Source: Rhizobium sp. BK418 (GTDB lineage Bacteria; Pseudomonadota; Alphaproteobacteria; Rhizobiales; Rhizobiaceae). From it: a stretch of DNA of 64,000 nt. Position numbers and translations under genes: made by a program. The notes beneath the pieces were generated by a model. It did no database searches. It had not been told where the DNA came from and was given only the letters and a program-made list of their open reading frames with translations. Below, piece by piece: positions 53,529 to 63,070 of this stretch; the first letter of the stretch is position 1, and each line of letters opens with the position of its first letter. The stretch spans positions 434,001 to 498,000 of the forward strand of contig NZ_SLZK01000003.1 of the NCBI RefSeq assembly GCF_004341105.1. Reading direction: 5' to 3'.

Positions 53529-54002
53529 TCAGCTCGCGACGCAAAAGTGCTCGCGGCCGTCATTGCCGATGTAGGTACCGCTCTGCGGATCGAAGCTACG
53601 GTAGCGGTAGGAGCAATAGCGCTGCCATTGGGCGCTCCAGGGCTCCATGGCGCCGACGGGACGACCATAGACGGGACGGCCATAGACTGGCTCGGAATAG
53701 ACGGGTTCGGAATATACCGGACGAGCACGGTAAACCGGCGGCGGAGCATATTCCGGCTCATAGACCGGCGGATCGATGTAGCGGCGCTCTTCGTAAACCG
53801 GGCCGTTATTGGCATTGGCGATGGCGGACCCGACGATTAGGCCGGTGGCAAGGCCGACAGCGCCACCAACCCACGCGTCGTTGCCATGGTGGCTGTGCCC
53901 ATGACGCCAGTAGCGGTCGTCGGCGGAAGCTTCGCCGATAGCCGAGAGGGTCAGAGCAGCGGCGGTTGCCGTCAGAAGAATGGTCTTTGTAAGCCTGTTC
54001 AT
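53529..54002 (-). CDS. BA14K-like exported protein with internal repeats
   Basis: The 157-residue product has a signal peptide (MNRLTKTILLTATAAALTLS then AIGEASA), a His- and Gly-rich start, a glycine-type hydrophobic segment (VGGAVGLATGLIVGSAIANA), tandem YSEPVYSEPVYGRPVYGRP repeats and a C-terminal WQRYCSYRYRSFDPQSGTYIG module seen in BA14K proteins. Such proteins are immunoreactive surface or periplasmic proteins in Brucella and rhizobia. Function in the envelope is not defined. Confidence 0.9.
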   Translation of the reverse strand: MNRLTKTILLTATAAALTLSAIGEASADDRYWRHGHSHHGNDAWVGGAVGLATGLIVGSAIANANNGPVYEERRYIDPPVYEPEYAPPPVYRARPVYSEPVYSEPVYGRPVYGRPVGAMEPWSAQWQRYCSYRYRSFDPQSGTYIGNDGREHFCVAS

Positions 54003-54092
54003 CGCGTAAAATCCCGGTATCGGGAACCGGAAGCGGTCCCTTCTCTATGGTTCTGAAGGTAGCGGCGTCATGCTGAACGAAGGCTGAACGAC

Positions 54093-54116
54093 AAAACCCG
54101 GCATCACTGCCGGGCT
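54093..54116 (-). terminator. Terminator of the cold-shock gene
   Basis: CCCGGCA (54097-54103) and TGCCGGG (54108-54114) with a four-base loop, followed by TTTT on the minus strand, 31 bases past the csp stop. Confidence 0.85.
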
Positions 54117-54146
54117 TCAACTCGAATTCCACGCCTATGCGAAGGT

Positions 54147-54362
54147 TCAGCCTGAAATCTGCAGATTGACGGCCTTCGGGCCCTTGCCGCGGCGATCCGG
54201 CTCCGTGTCGAAGCTTACTTTCTGATTTTCCGTCAGACCGGCCAGGCCGGAAGCCTGAACGGCAGAAATGTGAACGAAGATATCGGCGCCGCCCTTGTCC
54301 GGCTTGATAAAGCCGAAGCCCTTGTCGGTATTGAAGAATTTTACAGTGCCAGTCTCGGCCAT
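54147..54362 (-). CDS. Cold-shock domain protein
   Basis: A 71-residue single cold-shock domain with RNP1 KGFGFI and RNP2 DIFVHI in the pattern TGTVKFFNTDKGFGFIKPDKG then DIFVHISAV. It binds single-stranded RNA or DNA as an RNA chaperone. Length is typical. Upstream on the minus strand lies an unusually long gene-free region with two palindromes, a layout often seen for cold-shock mRNAs with long leaders. Confidence 0.96.
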   Translation of the reverse strand: MAETGTVKFFNTDKGFGFIKPDKGGADIFVHISAVQASGLAGLTENQKVSFDTEPDRRGKGPKAVNLQISG

Positions 54363-54851
54363 GCCTCAGGTCCTTTTGTCTCCGCCCGCCATCCACACGG
54401 GCAGCATTACAGTATTGCCTTCTTGCGAAGACTCCGACAGGCAAATCTTGAAATGTGAGAAAAAGGTCCCCTCTACCTCCGCCGGCTCCAGACAGGATTT
54501 AAAACCTGCATTTTTTTGGAACCGGCTGACCGGAATATTAGCGTTTCCGGCGCGCAAATTCTTAAGGACTTCCCATGCTCGCAAAATGCCCGAACGCGCG
54601 AAGAGTGCTGCGTTTGGCGGATTTTGGCAAGCAAAAGTTTTTTAACGTGTTCCTAAGAACACACTCGCAAATGTGGCCTGTTTTCGCGAAAACGCAAAAA
54701 ATCCTCCATCAGTAGCAAATGATTAACGTTTTATATCGTCTGCAATATAAGTTCCGGGCAGATTTTACCAAAAATGCAACGATAGCGCGTCCCTCCGCGT
54801 GCTTAAAAAAATTTTTGAAAAGCCTTAAATAGCCCACAAATGGACGCGTGT
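54363..54851. other. Long AT-rich gap upstream of the cold-shock gene
   Basis: No supported gene. It holds two perfect dyads, GTGTTC-CTAA-GAACAC at 54647-54662 and GTTTTCGCGAAAAC at 54680-54693, plus A- and T-rich stretches. It may contain the csp promoter and a long leader. Confidence 0.55.
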
Positions 54852-55742
54852 TCACACTGTCTGCGCACGTCGGCGGGTCATTTCGGGGACAAGCTCGACT
54901 ACAAGCATAGCGGTAAACATAAGCGCGCAACCGATGTAACCAAGTGGCGGCATGCTTTCGCCGAGGAGAAGGGCTGCGAGCGTGGCGCCGAACAAGGCCT
55001 CGGCGGACAGGAAGATCGCCGCCTGCGACGGCGTCGTATAGCGCTGGGCGACGACCTGCAGCACGAAAGCGACGCCGGAAGAGAAGATGCCGACGTAGAG
55101 GATTTGGGGCGCTGCCGCGCGGATATCTGCCAGACTGATCGGCTCGCATATGGCGGCGACGATGAGTGCGCAGGCCGCCGTGATTGCGAACTGGGTGCTG
55201 GACAGGGCAAGCGGCCGGCCGGTTTCGCCTACTGTTGTTCCGGCGAGCGTGATCTGTACCGACCAGAAGACAGCGCAGACGACCGTCAGCAGATCGCCGA
55301 TCGTGAGGGCCGAGAGCTGACCGCCGGAGAGAAGATAGATGCCAGCCACGGCCATGATTGCACCCGGCCAGATGATCCAGTGCGGCGAACGGCGCAGCAC
55401 GAAGACGGCGATTAGCGGCACGAAGATGACGTAGAGGCCGGTGATGAAGCTGGAATTCGTGACGGTCGTCGTCTGCAGGCCGATCTGCTGTGTCGATGCG
55501 CCACCGAAGAGCGCCAGGCCGATCAGCAGGTAGAGGCCGAGATGTCTGCGGCTGGTTGCAGCCTGTGCCTTGCGCGCTTCGAGGAGCGTGAAGGGCAAGG
55601 TGGCAAGCGCAGCGATGGCAAAACGCAGGCCGATGAACCAGAAGGGGCCAATCGCCTTCATTGCCGTCGACTGGGCGACGAAGCCTCCGCCCCAAATGGC
55701 AGCAGCGAGCAATAGAAGGAGGTTCGCCTGAACGCGCGTCAT
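54852..55742 (-). CDS. EamA-family (DMT) exporter
   Basis: The 296-residue protein has ten hydrophobic segments in two repeats, with WGGGFVAQSTAMKAIGPFWFIGLRFAIAAL in pieces at the start, typical of the drug/metabolite transporter EamA family. Members export amino acids or related metabolites. Substrate not known. Convergent/neighbouring genes give no hint. Confidence 0.92.
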   Translation of the reverse strand: MTRVQANLLLLLAAAIWGGGFVAQSTAMKAIGPFWFIGLRFAIAALATLPFTLLEARKAQAATSRRHLGLYLLIGLALFGGASTQQIGLQTTTVTNSSFITGLYVIFVPLIAVFVLRRSPHWIIWPGAIMAVAGIYLLSGGQLSALTIGDLLTVVCAVFWSVQITLAGTTVGETGRPLALSSTQFAITAACALIVAAICEPISLADIRAAAPQILYVGIFSSGVAFVLQVVAQRYTTPSQAAIFLSAEALFGATLAALLLGESMPPLGYIGCALMFTAMLVVELVPEMTRRRAQTV

Positions 55743-55863
55743 TTCACCCTCGATGTTGGGAAGCGTCTAAGAGTTAGGCTGACGGGTTAGCAGTTGCATT
55801 TCTTTTCGGCAAGGATGAGGATTCCTCAAATGGTCCGGAGGTATCTGATGAGGAGGCGATTGA

Positions 55864-56409
55864 TTGCTGTCACGGTGGCGGCTTCTGGTGGGGCTTGGGT
55901 GCGCTTCGGCGCTGGCTGCCTCTTCCGTCCGTCCGATTTTGCGTTTTGCCGATCTGCCGCAGTCCGTGCGGGCAGACATCGAGCCTTACAACGGCGATTG
56001 CCATATCGAAGAACAGCGTCTTGCCGATGGTGATGCCTTCGAGGTCGTCAGTGAGACAGGGATGCGACTGATCATCGTGCCCTGCGGCCAGACCGGTGCC
56101 TACAACATGCCCTTTGCGATCTATGGCGGTTATGGCAGCCGGATTTCCCGAACGGCCTTTCCACTGAAGTTTTCCGAAACGATCGGCGATACGGCTTTCA
56201 ACGTCCGCTATGATGAGCTGGAAATGCGCTTCACCTCCTTTGCAAAGGGGCGGGGCATGGGCGATTGCGGCAGTTATTATGCGTGGCGTGCTGCCGAACC
56301 GGGGCGTATGGGTTTCCTTGTTCTTGAGGAAGTGCGCATCAAGGAAGAATGCGAAGCCAGAGCCGACGGCGGTCCGGCAACATGGCCGCTCGTGTGGAAG
56401 CGCCAATGA
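55864..56409 (+). CDS. Hypothetical exported protein starting with TTG
   Basis: The predicted protein (181 residues) starts with TTG at 55864, eight bases after GAGGAGG, and has a signal-like stretch (LSRWRLLVGLGCASALAASS). The body holds three more cysteines (DCHIEEQRL, PCGQTGAYN, DCGSYYAWRA). I do not know a family. The stop overlaps the start of the DUF3052 gene as ATGA, so the two are translationally coupled. Confidence 0.75.
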   Translation: MLSRWRLLVGLGCASALAASSVRPILRFADLPQSVRADIEPYNGDCHIEEQRLADGDAFEVVSETGMRLIIVPCGQTGAYNMPFAIYGGYGSRISRTAFPLKFSETIGDTAFNVRYDELEMRFTSFAKGRGMGDCGSYYAWRAAEPGRMGFLVLEEVRIKEECEARADGGPATWPLVWKRQ

Positions 56410-56831
56410 CGACAGGATATTCCGGCACTCCGCTCGCAAAGAAGCTGGGACTTAAATCGGGGCAGACGGCCTTGCTCGTCAATGTTCCCGTTGCGCTTGG
56501 CTACATCGGCACATTCGAGGGTTTTGCTTCGGTTCAGCGCGTCTTGCCGACGGTTTCTGCCCGGCAATTTGATTACGTCCATATCTTCGAAACGCGGCGC
56601 GCGGTGCTGGAAGAGATAGCGGCGGCCCTGTTTTGCGCAATCAAGCCGGATGGCATGATCTGGATATCGTGGCCGAAGAAGAGTTCGAAGGTGCCGACCA
56701 GCATCACCGAAGATGCATTGCGCGAGATCCTGCTGCCGACCGGTCTCGTCGACGTCAAGGTCTGCGCCGTGGACGAGACTTGGTCGGGGCTGAAATTCAT
56801 GATCCGCAGGGAATTGCGAGGCTTACTTTAG
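56406..56831 (+). CDS. DUF3052 protein
   Basis: The product of 141 residues begins MTTGYSGTPLAKKLGLKSGQ and contains IKPDGMIWISWPKKSSKVPT, VDVKVCAVDETWSGLKFMIR, which is the DUF3052 signature. Function unknown. Translationally coupled to the upstream exported protein by ATGA. Its stop overlaps the stop of the opposite-strand sugar dehydrogenase. Confidence 0.88.
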   Translation: MTTGYSGTPLAKKLGLKSGQTALLVNVPVALGYIGTFEGFASVQRVLPTVSARQFDYVHIFETRRAVLEEIAAALFCAIKPDGMIWISWPKKSSKVPTSITEDALREILLPTGLVDVKVCAVDETWSGLKFMIRRELRGLL

Positions 56832-57982
56832 CCAGCGCTGTCGTCGGCGCGAGAAACTCGAAGCAACGCACCGTCATCCTCGTCGGTCACCATCAGCAGC
56901 GCGCCGTCGGGAGCGACGATGACATCGCGGATGCGTCCATAATCGCCTTCGAACATGCGTTCCTCGGTCGTGAAGGCGCCAGTTGAATCCCGCTGCATGC
57001 GCGACAGCAATTGGAATTTCAGGGCTGCTACCATGAAGTTGCCGTTCCATTCCGGGAACATCTTGCCGCGATAGACGACGAGAGCGCCTGGAGCGATCGA
57101 CGGATCCCAATAATGCAGCGGCTGTTCCAGGCCTTCCTTGGCGGTTCCTTCTCCGATCTTGGCACCGGAATAGTCGCGGCCATAGGTGATGATCGGCCAG
57201 CCGTAATTTTTGCCGGGCTCGGGATTGTTGATCTCATCGCCGCCGCGCGCGCCATGCTCGACGGTGTAGAGTTTGCCGTCGGCGCTATCGAAGGTGATGC
57301 CCTGCGGGTTGCGATGACCCTTGGACCAGATTTCCGGCAGGGCCTTGCCGCCGTGCTTGAAGGGATTATCGGCGGGGATGCTGCCATCGGCGTTGAGATG
57401 GACGATGGAGCCGGCATCATCCTTCCAGTCCTGCGAACGGTCACGATCGCCGCGGTCACCGACACTAATGAACAGCGAGCCGTCGGGTGCGATGGCAATA
57501 CGCGACCCGTACTGGATGTTGCCGCGGGTAAAACGCCGCATGGTGAAAATCGGCGTGACGTTTTCGAGGCGCTTTTCATCTGATGACAGCGTGGCGCTGA
57601 AGGCTTCCGTACCAGAGCCCCTGTTATTGGTGGTCGCGGCAGTCAGATAGAGTTTGCGGCTGGTGGCAAAATCGGGAGCGAGCGCAATATCCATAAGGCC
57701 GCCCTGACCGCGGGCGTTGACCTCGGGCACGCCGCCAACCGGATCGGAGATCTTGCCATCGCGGATAATGCGCAGTCGTCCCGGCCGCTCCGTGACGATA
57801 TAACTGCCATCAGGCAGGACCTCGACTGCCCAGGGGTGCTCCAGTCCCTCAGCGAGCTTCTCGACACGAACCGAGACTTCCTGCGTCTTGATGATACCCC
57901 CGCTTTGGGCAAGGGCGGGACCTGCCAAAGCACCTACGCCTGCGAGCAGGGCGGCGAAACGGAATGTTGAAATGGCGTCCAT
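56828..57982 (-). CDS. PQQ-dependent sugar dehydrogenase (soluble type)
   Basis: The product of about 384 residues starts at 57982 (GGGGA ahead) with a signal peptide (FRFAALLAGVGALAGPALAQ). Domain motifs include LEHPWAVEVLPDGSYIVTERPGRL and YGSRIAIAPDGSLFISVGDRGD, then the IWSKGHRNPQGITFD segment that holds the catalytic His, as in soluble aldose/glucose dehydrogenases. Uses PQQ as cofactor in the periplasm. Exact sugar not known. Confidence 0.92.
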   Translation of the reverse strand: MDAISTFRFAALLAGVGALAGPALAQSGGIIKTQEVSVRVEKLAEGLEHPWAVEVLPDGSYIVTERPGRLRIIRDGKISDPVGGVPEVNARGQGGLMDIALAPDFATSRKLYLTAATTNNRGSGTEAFSATLSSDEKRLENVTPIFTMRRFTRGNIQYGSRIAIAPDGSLFISVGDRGDRDRSQDWKDDAGSIVHLNADGSIPADNPFKHGGKALPEIWSKGHRNPQGITFDSADGKLYTVEHGARGGDEINNPEPGKNYGWPIITYGRDYSGAKIGEGTAKEGLEQPLHYWDPSIAPGALVVYRGKMFPEWNGNFMVAALKFQLLSRMQRDSTGAFTTEERMFEGDYGRIRDVIVAPDGALLMVTDEDDGALLRVSRADDSAG

Positions 57983-58070
57983 CCTAGTCCCCATCGTGAG
58001 TTTCGGGGAAAGGTGGCGCGGGTATGGGGCGCTTCAACCATGTTCGGCGCTCCATAACGGTTTTGTGTTC

Positions 58071-58421
58071 TCAGGCTGAAAGGAGGTCGTCAGTTGATCT
58101 TGCGGGGAGGGTGCGAATGTCGAAGTCGGCATATTGCAGACCAGCGCTCATCATCGGCCGGGTCATGAAGCCTGTGCGCTTTGCTTCGGCTTTCAAGAAG
58201 AGCCCGCAACCGATCAGTGCCATGCCGTAAAAGGCGAGGCAGACAATCCCGACGGCGACCACTTTTTCGACGACCGAAAGCCCGGGCAGACGAGGTGTTT
58301 GCGTGGCCGGCGGTGCGTCATGGGCAGACGCTGCGGCCATGGCAAGCTCCATGTAGGTCGGCAGCGGCTCGTAGGTTTCCGTTTCCTCGCTCCAGCCGGA
58401 GCTTTGCGGTTTAGCGGCCAT
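58071..58421 (-). CDS. Small single-pass membrane protein, second of an overlapping pair
   Basis: A predicted protein of 116 residues has an acidic Pro/Ala-rich N-terminus (MAAKPQSSGWSEETETYEPL) and one hydrophobic segment (VEKVVAVGIVCLAFYGMALIGC). Unrecognised. Its start lies inside the end of the upstream gene, an 11-base overlap, so co-transcription is likely. Confidence 0.65.
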   Translation of the reverse strand: MAAKPQSSGWSEETETYEPLPTYMELAMAAASAHDAPPATQTPRLPGLSVVEKVVAVGIVCLAFYGMALIGCGLFLKAEAKRTGFMTRPMMSAGLQYADFDIRTLPARSTDDLLSA

Positions 58422-58710
58422 CGCGCCGGCCTCCCGAGAGGACGAGACCCTTAATGCGGCGCAGCCAGATCGCAAGCCCATTTGCCGCGACGAATGCGGC
58501 GAAAAGCATCGCTACGCCGTCCGTGATCTTTTGGTCGGCATGGGTTGTTTGGAGAGAGCTGGAAGCCATTGCCGGCCCCGCCTCGGCGACCGAAAGGAGG
58601 CCAAACGTCACCACGACGCAGCATGCAAAAGCCACGACTGCGACCATCAGCGATAAAGAAATCCGGCCTGCGCGCAGGCGTCCCGCCACGCGCTCGTCTT
58701 CCAGAAACAT
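58411..58710 (-). CDS. Small membrane protein, first of an overlapping pair
   Basis: The 99-residue product from the ATG 58708-58710 (GAGGG six bases ahead) has two hydrophobic segments (ISLSLMVAVVAFACCVVVTF and GVAMLFAAFVAANGLAIWL) and a basic C-terminal end (RRIKGLVLSGGRRDGR). No family is recognised. Confidence 0.68.
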   Translation of the reverse strand: MFLEDERVAGRLRAGRISLSLMVAVVAFACCVVVTFGLLSVAEAGPAMASSSLQTTHADQKITDGVAMLFAAFVAANGLAIWLRRIKGLVLSGGRRDGR

Positions 58711-60298
<1,588 letters not shown>

Positions 60299-60323
60299 TC
60301 GGCGGCATCAGCCCCATTCGAAG

Positions 60324-60350
60324 AGCTCGCCAGAGATGGCGGGCTTTTTT
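60324..60350 (+). terminator. Terminator of aspartate aminotransferase
   Basis: AGCTCGCC (60324-60331) and GGCGGGCT (60338-60345) pair with one T-G wobble, followed by a run of six T. Confidence 0.9.
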
Positions 60351-60421
60351 GTTGTCTCGTTTTCACTTCAACGTGCTGCGAAAATGATTCCGCTTTTGCC
60401 GCCAAGTCGCTGATTTCAGAT

Positions 60422-61519
60422 TCAAAGTCCGATCGCGGTCAGCATGATGAAGGTGGCGAAGAGGATGAAATGCGTCATGCCCTCGATGGCGTTCGTCTCA
60501 CCGTCATTGAGGTTGATGGCTGCTGCAATCAGCGTGATCGCAACCATCACCGTCTGAACCGGCGACATGGCCATGATGAACGGTTGGCCGGTATAGAGCG
60601 CGATACCCTCCATGACCGGCACCGTAAGAATGACCGTCGAGAGAGAGGCGCCCATGGCGATGTTGACGGTTGCCTGCATGCGGTTGCGCAAAGCTGCCCT
60701 CAGAGCGGTCAGGATTTCCGGTGCGGCAGAGATCGCGGCAACCACGATCGCGGTCACGGCTACGGGAGCGCCACTGTCGCGCAGGCCCTCGCTCATGAAG
60801 CCTGACATGAATTCGGCGAGCGCGCCGATGATGACCACGCCGATGAGAATGATTGCGATCGAGGTCGAGACCGATCCCTCCTCGTGGTGGTGTTTGTCGG
60901 GATGTTCCTTCTGCCGCTCCGAGCGCGGATAGCTGTAGGAGAAGAAGTAGCTGTGCTGACCGACCTGCATGCGCAGGAAGAGGCCGTAGAGGGCGATCAT
61001 CGCGATGATGGTGAAGCCGGAATAATAGTGCCATTTGTCCCTGGGCACGAATTCCGGCACGATCATCGAGATGCCCATGGCCGTCAGGATCATCACGCCA
61101 TAGGTCTTGCCGGAATTGTCGTTATACGGCTGCTCACCGTGTTTCAGGCCGCCGAGGAGGGCGGCGAGGCCGAGGATGCCGTTGATGTCGAGCATGAGCG
61201 CCGAATAGATGGTGTCGCGCACCAGCGTAGGCGAGGTTTCCTCGCCGCCCATCATGATGGCGAGGATGATGACTTCGACGGCGACGGCAGAAAGTGTCAG
61301 GATCATCGTGCCATAGGGGTCGCCAACCTTGACGGCCAGCAGTTCGGCATGATGGGCGACACGCATGGAGGCGAGCACGATGGTCACGATCAGGGCGGCG
61401 GCCGCGACAAGGGCCATCCCCCGGCCGGCCTCCATGACCGAATGTTCCGTCAAATAGGCGATGATCGCGACGACGAACGCCACGATCAAGAATTTTTCTT
61501 CCTTAAGATGCGATGTCAT
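60422..61519 (-). CDS. chaA: Calcium/proton antiporter
   Basis: The 365-residue polytopic membrane protein has about ten hydrophobic segments and two acidic alpha-repeat motifs (LSAVAVEVIILAIMM and AAISAAPEILTALRAAL) with the ChaA group's Glu/Asp in membrane. The cytosolic loop is rich in His (DKHHHEEG). Likely Ca or Na over H exchange in the inner membrane. Symbol is by family. Confidence 0.9.
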   Translation of the reverse strand: MTSHLKEEKFLIVAFVVAIIAYLTEHSVMEAGRGMALVAAAALIVTIVLASMRVAHHAELLAVKVGDPYGTMILTLSAVAVEVIILAIMMGGEETSPTLVRDTIYSALMLDINGILGLAALLGGLKHGEQPYNDNSGKTYGVMILTAMGISMIVPEFVPRDKWHYYSGFTIIAMIALYGLFLRMQVGQHSYFFSYSYPRSERQKEHPDKHHHEEGSVSTSIAIILIGVVIIGALAEFMSGFMSEGLRDSGAPVAVTAIVVAAISAAPEILTALRAALRNRMQATVNIAMGASLSTVILTVPVMEGIALYTGQPFIMAMSPVQTVMVAITLIAAAINLNDGETNAIEGMTHFILFATFIMLTAIGL

Positions 61520-61756
61520 ACCTGCTACCAGCCGCGATTTTGATTCCTTCGGGACTCTAAGCCGATGATTTTTCTGTGCAAGCGGACTCGCCGCTGATGA
61601 AATTTGCAGTCTGTGGCGATTAATGGAATACTGCTTTTCATACGGCAGCCGGAACCCAGATCGCGGCGTCCTCGAAATCTTCTCAAGCGGCCCGCGCTGA
61701 ACCGGACATGAGCCGGAAGCCTACGGATGCGCAAGGAGAAGAAGAGGAGATATTGC

Positions 61757-62038
61757 ATGGTCAAGGTGGTCTACGAAGTCGTACCGCATGACGGCGGCTG
61801 GGCCTACAAGCTTGGAGACGTTTATTCCGAGGCATTTCCGACCCACTCCGAAGCGCTCGAAGCAGCCCGTATCGTTGCAGCCGAACAGCAGGTTGGCGGC
61901 GATTCCGCCGAGATCAGCTGGCAGGATGCGCAAGGCAAGTGGCACGAGGAATATGCAGAAGGTGGCGATCGTCCCGAGACCGAAGTCGTGGACGGATTTA
62001 CCAAGGGCCGTTCGCCCGAGGTTTCCCCGGAGCCCTGA
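61757..62038 (+). CDS. DUF2188 protein
   Basis: The product of 93 residues begins MVKVVYEVVPHDGGWAYKLG and carries FPTHSEALEAARIVAAEQQV, the DUF2188 pattern. GAGGAG precedes the ATG 61757. Function unknown; members are often stress-related in rhizobia. Confidence 0.88.
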   Translation: MVKVVYEVVPHDGGWAYKLGDVYSEAFPTHSEALEAARIVAAEQQVGGDSAEISWQDAQGKWHEEYAEGGDRPETEVVDGFTKGRSPEVSPEP

Positions 62039-62072
62039 TTTCCGCCGGCTTTCCTTCGTCTTCAGCGCGTCG

Positions 62073-62981
62073 TCAGGCGCGCGTTCCCTTGCATGATTTG
62101 ATGTAGTTCAGCAGACCCTTGACGAGTGCGTCGAAGGTGACGCGGCAGCGCGGCGAGGTCTTTAGGCTTTCGTGCATGGCGACCCACGTACCGAGCGGGA
62201 TTTCGAATTCATTTGCCAGAATGTGGATGAGATCGGGATTCGGGCGAGCAAGTCCGGTCTGGCAGATTCCGATGCCTATGCCTGCACGGATAGCCGTGTA
62301 ATGGGCCAGATGATTGCTGGTGCGGAAGGTTGCAGTGAGTTCGTCAACGGCGGGGTAGCGTTTTCGCATCATGCGGATATAGGCCGTCTGCCGGTCAAAG
62401 CCGATGATGCGGTGGGCGGCAAGATCGGCCAGGGTTTGTGGCGTACCGTGGCGTTCCAGATAGCGACGATGGGCATGGAAGCCGAGCGGGATATCGCCGA
62501 GGCGACGCACGACCAGCGCATCCTGCTGCGGCTCGGTCATACGCACGGCAATATCCGCTTCCCGGTTCATGAGATCTTCCAGCGTATCGGAAGCAGACAA
62601 TTCCACCTGCAAACCGGGATGAGCCTCCTGCAGATCGGCAATGATCGGCGGCAGCACTTCCACGCCGACCACTTCGCTGGCGCTGATGCGCACGGTACCT
62701 TCGACCTTGTCTCGCCGGCTGGAGGCCGTGCGCAGGAAAGCCGCGGCCGTCGTTGCCAGTGTCTCGGCATAGGGCTGCAGATCGAGCGCCACATCGGTCG
62801 GCAGCAGGCCGTTTGAAGAGCGGATGAAAAGCTCTGCTCTGACAGCCTCTTCGAGCGCATCGATATGGCGCCCGATCGTGGGCTGCGTCAGGCCGAGTTC
62901 GCGAGCGGCGGCAGAGAGCGATCCGTGGCGCAGCACGGTGAGGAAGGAACGGTAGAAATCCCAACTCGGTTCTATATCCAT
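62073..62981 (-). CDS. LysR-family regulator
   Basis: The 302-residue product has an N-terminal winged helix (WDFYRSFLTVLRHGSLSAAARELGLTQPTIGRHI) and a substrate-binding domain. Divergent from an NAD-dependent epimerase gene that starts 89 bases away, so it probably controls that gene. Confidence 0.95.
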   Translation of the reverse strand: MDIEPSWDFYRSFLTVLRHGSLSAAARELGLTQPTIGRHIDALEEAVRAELFIRSSNGLLPTDVALDLQPYAETLATTAAAFLRTASSRRDKVEGTVRISASEVVGVEVLPPIIADLQEAHPGLQVELSASDTLEDLMNREADIAVRMTEPQQDALVVRRLGDIPLGFHAHRRYLERHGTPQTLADLAAHRIIGFDRQTAYIRMMRKRYPAVDELTATFRTSNHLAHYTAIRAGIGIGICQTGLARPNPDLIHILANEFEIPLGTWVAMHESLKTSPRCRVTFDALVKGLLNYIKSCKGTRA

Positions 62982-62994
62982 ATATTTATGTATA
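62981..62994. promoter_or_regulatory. AT-rich dyad in LysR/epimerase gap
   Basis: TATATTTATGTATA abuts the LysR start in the divergent gap. It is a near-symmetric AT-rich element that could be part of a LysR box, inferred only. Confidence 0.3.
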
Positions 62995-63070
62995 GCGATG
63001 GAACTTATTTCGTCAATTTTGTTTATCTCCCGCTCAGGTCATAGTCGTCTCATCGAACAAGGAGATGATC

